From contig CAZVKN010000031.1 of NCBI GenBank assembly GCA_964627035.1, positions 1 to 33,732 on the forward strand: a DNA stretch of 33,732 nt, written 5' to 3'. The notes beneath the pieces were generated by a model. It saw only the letters and a list, made by a program, of their open reading frames with translations. It was not told where the DNA came from and did not search any database. A program made the translations under genes and the position numbers. Below, piece by piece: positions 30,774 through 33,732 of the stretch (position 1 is the first letter of the stretch; every line of letters starts with the position of its first letter). This stretch comes from CAZVKN01 sp964627035. GTDB lineage: Bacteria; Electryoneota; AABM5-125-24; Hatepunaeales; Hatepunaeaceae.

Positions 30774-33383
30774 TTACTTTATCACTATTAGTTTGGCTGT
30801 TTTGATCTCTTTATCAGTTTGAATTTGTACGAAATAGATTCCTGATCCGATGTTGTCAGCGTTCCAAGCTATCGATTGATGACCTTCTTGCTTGAAATCA
30901 TCATAGATGGTTTCAATTAACCTGCCGGAGATGTCGAAGATGTTTACTGTTATTTTTTGCTGAATTGGTAAAGAGAAATGAATTGTCGTGCTTGAATTAA
31001 ATGGATTAGGATAGATACTACTGATATTAAATTCAGACGGTACATTTGGTGATAATAAATCAATATCATTATTGTACCACGACTCAAATACTCCCATGTC
31101 GGGAGCATTACCTCGATATTCATTCTCTGATATATCAACTAACGTATCCTCTTCCCACACAAAAAATGCTGTTCCAGCATCAATACATGGTGAGTCCTCA
31201 CGAAGCGAATAGTCTCCTTCAACAGGACTTAAAAATCTCGGATCTGCTGATATTGTCCCAGCAATAAACTCAATTTGACCGTTACCATTCGGATCTAGCG
31301 CAACGCTATCCCGACCACCAATATTACAGTATGCAATGTCTAAACTGCTTGCACCACTGTCCGGATCAAAGCTAATCTCCAGCGCTGAGAATCCGTATAT
31401 GATTGAATTCACCATATCAACATCTGATGCTGAACAGAACAGCGGATAGTACAGGTAATCTTCCGGTTCCCAGGCAATGATACAGTTTATCAGTCTCATG
31501 GAGGAATTTTCAAGTGCAGCGATACCATCACCCGCCCCATCAGAATTGTTATCCAATATTAGACAACCGGTCAAGGAAACATCTGCTCCCCTCTCAACAG
31601 CAATGCCACCTCCACTATTTGTTGATCTGTTCTCGGTGAAGAAAGACTGAGTGATGACAGGACTACAACCTTCACTCACAATTAACCCACCACCATTTAG
31701 ACCGGCTGAGTTCTGGTAGATATTTGATTGTAAAATGACAGGATTGCAGTCAATGTACATGTTGATCCCACCACCATTCCAAACCGCACTGTTTCTATTT
31801 ATTGAGGAGCCATAGATTTCCGGATTGGAATTATCACCACACCAAATTCCACCTCCTCCACTGCCAGCTTCATTGCGGGTAACGGTGCAGTTGATAATAT
31901 CCGGACTGGAGTTTGGTTCGCAGCTAATGCCGCCTCCCCTTACTTGGGCATAGTTGTCCCTTATCCACAAGTCGATAAAAGTAGGATTAGAATCTTCACA
32001 ATTAATTCCTCCACCATTACCTTCGGAAAAACCATTTGCTATGGTGAGACCTATCAATTGTGAAGTCTCTGCCTCGTCATTGTTAAAAGTCACCACAGTT
32101 CCGCTCGAATCACCGTTAATAATGACATCGTGATGACCGTTTGGACGACCTGTAATGACTATCGCTTTGCCGTTAAAGTTAATGTTCTCAAAGTACTCGC
32201 CTTCATCAACAAAAATCGAATCACCATCTTCTGACGCATCAATAGCTCCCTGAATTGTTTCATATTCATCCGGCACATGGAGGATCCCATCTTCATCAGG
32301 GATACGCTGATGAAAATAATAAGCTCCCATATCCGCTCGAGTACCGTCAGGATCTTCAGGTCCATTTGGATCACCTGCATCAATGCACGGGGAGTCTTCT
32401 GTGAGGTGGTAATCACCTTCATCAGGATCAACAAACAGTGGATCTTCATCTATATTCCCTTCGACCCATTCAACTCGATTTCCAAATCTAACTTCGATAT
32501 CCTCCCTTCCTCCTTCAATGTCGCAATATTCGACTCGTAAAGTTGAAGGATTACCTCCTTGTAAATGTCGTCGAAGTCCCACCTGAGTAGGAATATTGTC
32601 AAATACAATGCTACTGACCATAACGAGTGTGTTAGTGGAACCACGCTCAAAAATACTGAAATTGATCCCTCCATCTTGATCTTCAACAGTAGCTCTGTTT
32701 AGAATGATACTGACATTGTTGAAGACATTTCCAATTGATGCGCCTAAATATACACCTCCAGCGTTCTCACCTATGTTCCCAGAAATAAGTGTATGATCCA
32801 TTTGGACTCTGGCACCTGTGCATATCAGACCGGTACCTTCATTATTTCGGATTATACAATTGCTTATACGCACGAATCCATCACTGTTTACCTCATGGTG
32901 TATTCCAGGTCCGTTATTATCCTCGACAATGATGTTCTCCAAAATTGGATTGCAATCAAGAAGAGTGCCTATTCCATCACCGTCGATATTATTGCTAATG
33001 ATAAGATCAGACAATGTTGGTGATGATCCGTTATAACAAGATATACCACTTCCAAATCTCTGGGTTCTGACACAATTAATTATTATAAAACCCCGCAAAA
33101 TCGAATCATTTCCTTCCTGAGAATGAAAGGTTGCTCCGGTGTGCTCCCCTCCTCCGTTAATTATCACATCGTTCGGATCGTCAGGATTCCCGATTACGGC
33201 AATCGCTTTGCCGTTAAAGTTAATGTTCTCAAAGTACTCGCCTTCATCAACAAAAATCGAGTCACCATCCTCTGATGCATCAATGGCTCTCTGGATGGTT
33301 TCATGATCCTCAGGGACGTTAATGACCTCTGCATTCGTTAATAATGCAAAGATCAGAATTATTAAAATCACTCCTATTTTCAC
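30774..33383 (-). CDS. T9SS-secreted right-handed parallel beta-helix protein
   Basis: 869 residues from ATG 33383 with signal peptide MKIGVILIILIFALLTNA. Two tandem beta-helix units follow, each opening with 'VP(E/D)..ETIQ.AIDASEDGDS' and 'EGEYFENINFNGKAI' (from about 20 and 367) and closing with 'DSPCIDAG' and 'DMG'. Between them run repeats such as 'GGGISCEPNSSPDIINCTVTRN' in shape, typical of pectate-lyase-like beta-helix surface proteins. The C terminus is a Por sorting domain ('YPNPFNSSTTIHFSLP' to 'KTAKLIVIK'). Likely a surface protein that binds or acts on polysaccharide; no catalytic residues could be assigned. The unit openings share a 59-base identical stretch of DNA. Confidence 0.85.
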   Translation of the reverse strand: MKIGVILIILIFALLTNAEVINVPEDHETIQRAIDASEDGDSIFVDEGEYFENINFNGKAIAVIGNPDDPNDVIINGGGEHTGATFHSQEGNDSILRGFIIINCVRTQRFGSGISCYNGSSPTLSDLIISNNIDGDGIGTLLDCNPILENIIVEDNNGPGIHHEVNSDGFVRISNCIIRNNEGTGLICTGARVQMDHTLISGNIGENAGGVYLGASIGNVFNNVSIILNRATVEDQDGGINFSIFERGSTNTLVMVSSIVFDNIPTQVGLRRHLQGGNPSTLRVEYCDIEGGREDIEVRFGNRVEWVEGNIDEDPLFVDPDEGDYHLTEDSPCIDAGDPNGPEDPDGTRADMGAYYFHQRIPDEDGILHVPDEYETIQGAIDASEDGDSIFVDEGEYFENINFNGKAIVITGRPNGHHDVIINGDSSGTVVTFNNDEAETSQLIGLTIANGFSEGNGGGINCEDSNPTFIDLWIRDNYAQVRGGGISCEPNSSPDIINCTVTRNEAGSGGGGIWCGDNSNPEIYGSSINRNSAVWNGGGINMYIDCNPVILQSNIYQNSAGLNGGGLIVSEGCSPVITQSFFTENRSTNSGGGIAVERGADVSLTGCLILDNNSDGAGDGIAALENSSMRLINCIIAWEPEDYLYYPLFCSASDVDMVNSIIYGFSALEISFDPDSGASSLDIAYCNIGGRDSVALDPNGNGQIEFIAGTISADPRFLSPVEGDYSLREDSPCIDAGTAFFVWEEDTLVDISENEYRGNAPDMGVFESWYNNDIDLLSPNVPSEFNISSIYPNPFNSSTTIHFSLPIQQKITVNIFDISGRLIETIYDDFKQEGHQSIAWNADNIGSGIYFVQIQTDKEIKTAKLIVIK
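32161..32219. repeat. Direct repeat copy 1 inside the beta-helix gene
   Basis: Fifty-nine bases identical to 33202-33260, encoding 'SIFVDEGEYFENINFNGKAI' at the opening of the second beta-helix unit. Outside this block the two units differ at many positions. Confidence 0.9.
33202..33260. repeat. Direct repeat copy 2 inside the beta-helix gene
   Basis: Identical to 32161-32219 over 59 bases, at the opening of the first beta-helix unit. A diverged third version lies in the chimeric remnant near 30510-30610. Confidence 0.9.
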
Positions 33384-33404
33384 GATTTATTCTCCCGAAT
33401 AATT

Positions 33405-33683
33405 CTACTTAATCATTACCAACTTGGCAGTCTTTATCTCTTTTTCCGTTTGAAGTTGAATGAAATAGATTCCTGATCCGATCCCGTCACCGTTCCAATT
33501 AATTGAATGATGACCCACATTTTGTAAATCATCGAATAGTGTACTGACCAATCTCCCAGATATGTCAAAGATGTCTATTGTTACTCTCTCTGCAGTTGGC
33601 AGATAATAATTGACTGTCGTGCTTGAATTAAATGGATTAGGGTGAATGCTCTCGATTCTGAAATCATGGGGTGCATGAGCCTT
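33405..33683 (-). pseudogene. Orphan T9SS C-terminal sorting domain
   Basis: The minus strand encodes 'HDFRIESIHPNPFNSSTTVN' through to 'EIKTAKLVMIK' and a TAG stop at 33405-33407, a complete Por sorting domain close in sequence to that of the neighbouring beta-helix protein. Upstream the frame is closed by an in-frame TGA near 33683, and I find no start codon or protein body before the window ends. Either a frameshift separates it from its body beyond the window or it is a recombination leftover. Bases 33684-33732 show stops in all minus frames. Confidence 0.7.
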
Positions 33684-33732
33684 TCTTATTCACACCCTCT
33701 CAGTGAATATCTTTAAGATAGCAATATTTTAT

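Noticed and set aside
30774..33383. CRISPR-like regular repeats in the beta-helix region
   Set aside because: The repetition is at protein level with irregular spacing and variable DNA; there is no array of identical repeats with unique spacers.

Overview
The window looks like a chromosomal contig from an uncultured bacterium of the FCB superphylum (the Bacteroidetes/Ignavibacteria/Calditrichota neighbourhood). Three large secreted proteins and one orphan fragment end in a type IX secretion (Por) C-terminal sorting domain with the 'YPNPFN' core and a basic last residue. The promoters I can see are ordinary sigma-70-like elements with 17-bp spacers, not the Bacteroidetes -33/-7 type. I cannot name a genus.

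Layout. (1) 1-5.6 kb, + strand: a 1797-residue secreted, gingipain-like (C25) multidomain protein that appears to have lost its catalytic dyad, followed by the 5' stump of a DHH-family gene. (2) 5.8-24.1 kb, - strand: one long transcription unit for respiratory complex I, reading from the promoter near 24.08 kb as nuoA-nuoB-[FAD oxidoreductase]-nuoC-[hicB-hicA]-nuoD-[hicA-hicB-phd-like-relE-like]-nuoEF fusion-[lipoprotein-small membrane protein]-nuoG-nuoH-[DNA methyltransferase-TdeIII-like endonuclease]-nuoI-def-ETF:quinone oxidoreductase-[endonuclease-DNA methyltransferase]. (3) 24.1-28.1 kb: a membrane-embedded spermidine-synthase-like methyltransferase and a T9SS beta-propeller-like protein. 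(4) 28.1-29.4 kb: an Nramp-like transporter broken by a one-base deletion. (5) 29.5 kb, + strand: a tRNA-His(GUG) with its own promoter, followed by a bidirectional terminator. (6) 29.7-33.7 kb, - strand: a degraded array of paralogous T9SS surface proteins (beta-helix, LVIVD-type, orphan sorting domain) with signs of recombination.

The most striking feature is the nuo operon. The complex I core genes are intact and tightly spaced, often with stop/start overlaps. Five addiction-type modules sit between or just behind them in the same orientation: two type II restriction-modification pairs and three type II toxin-antitoxin pairs. They join host genes with gaps of 0-20 bp in most places. Complex I transcription would therefore drive the toxins and nucleases, and deleting an operon segment would risk post-segregational killing. 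nuoJ, K, L, M and N are absent from the window, so the antiporter-like arm must be encoded elsewhere or missing. ETF-QO and a pyridine-nucleotide-type flavoprotein in the same unit suggest the operon feeds the quinone pool from several donors.

Intergenic gaps hold several families of short palindromic repeats, including one 55-bp element able to fold as a three-way junction. All functional statements come from reading motifs by eye; no database search was possible.
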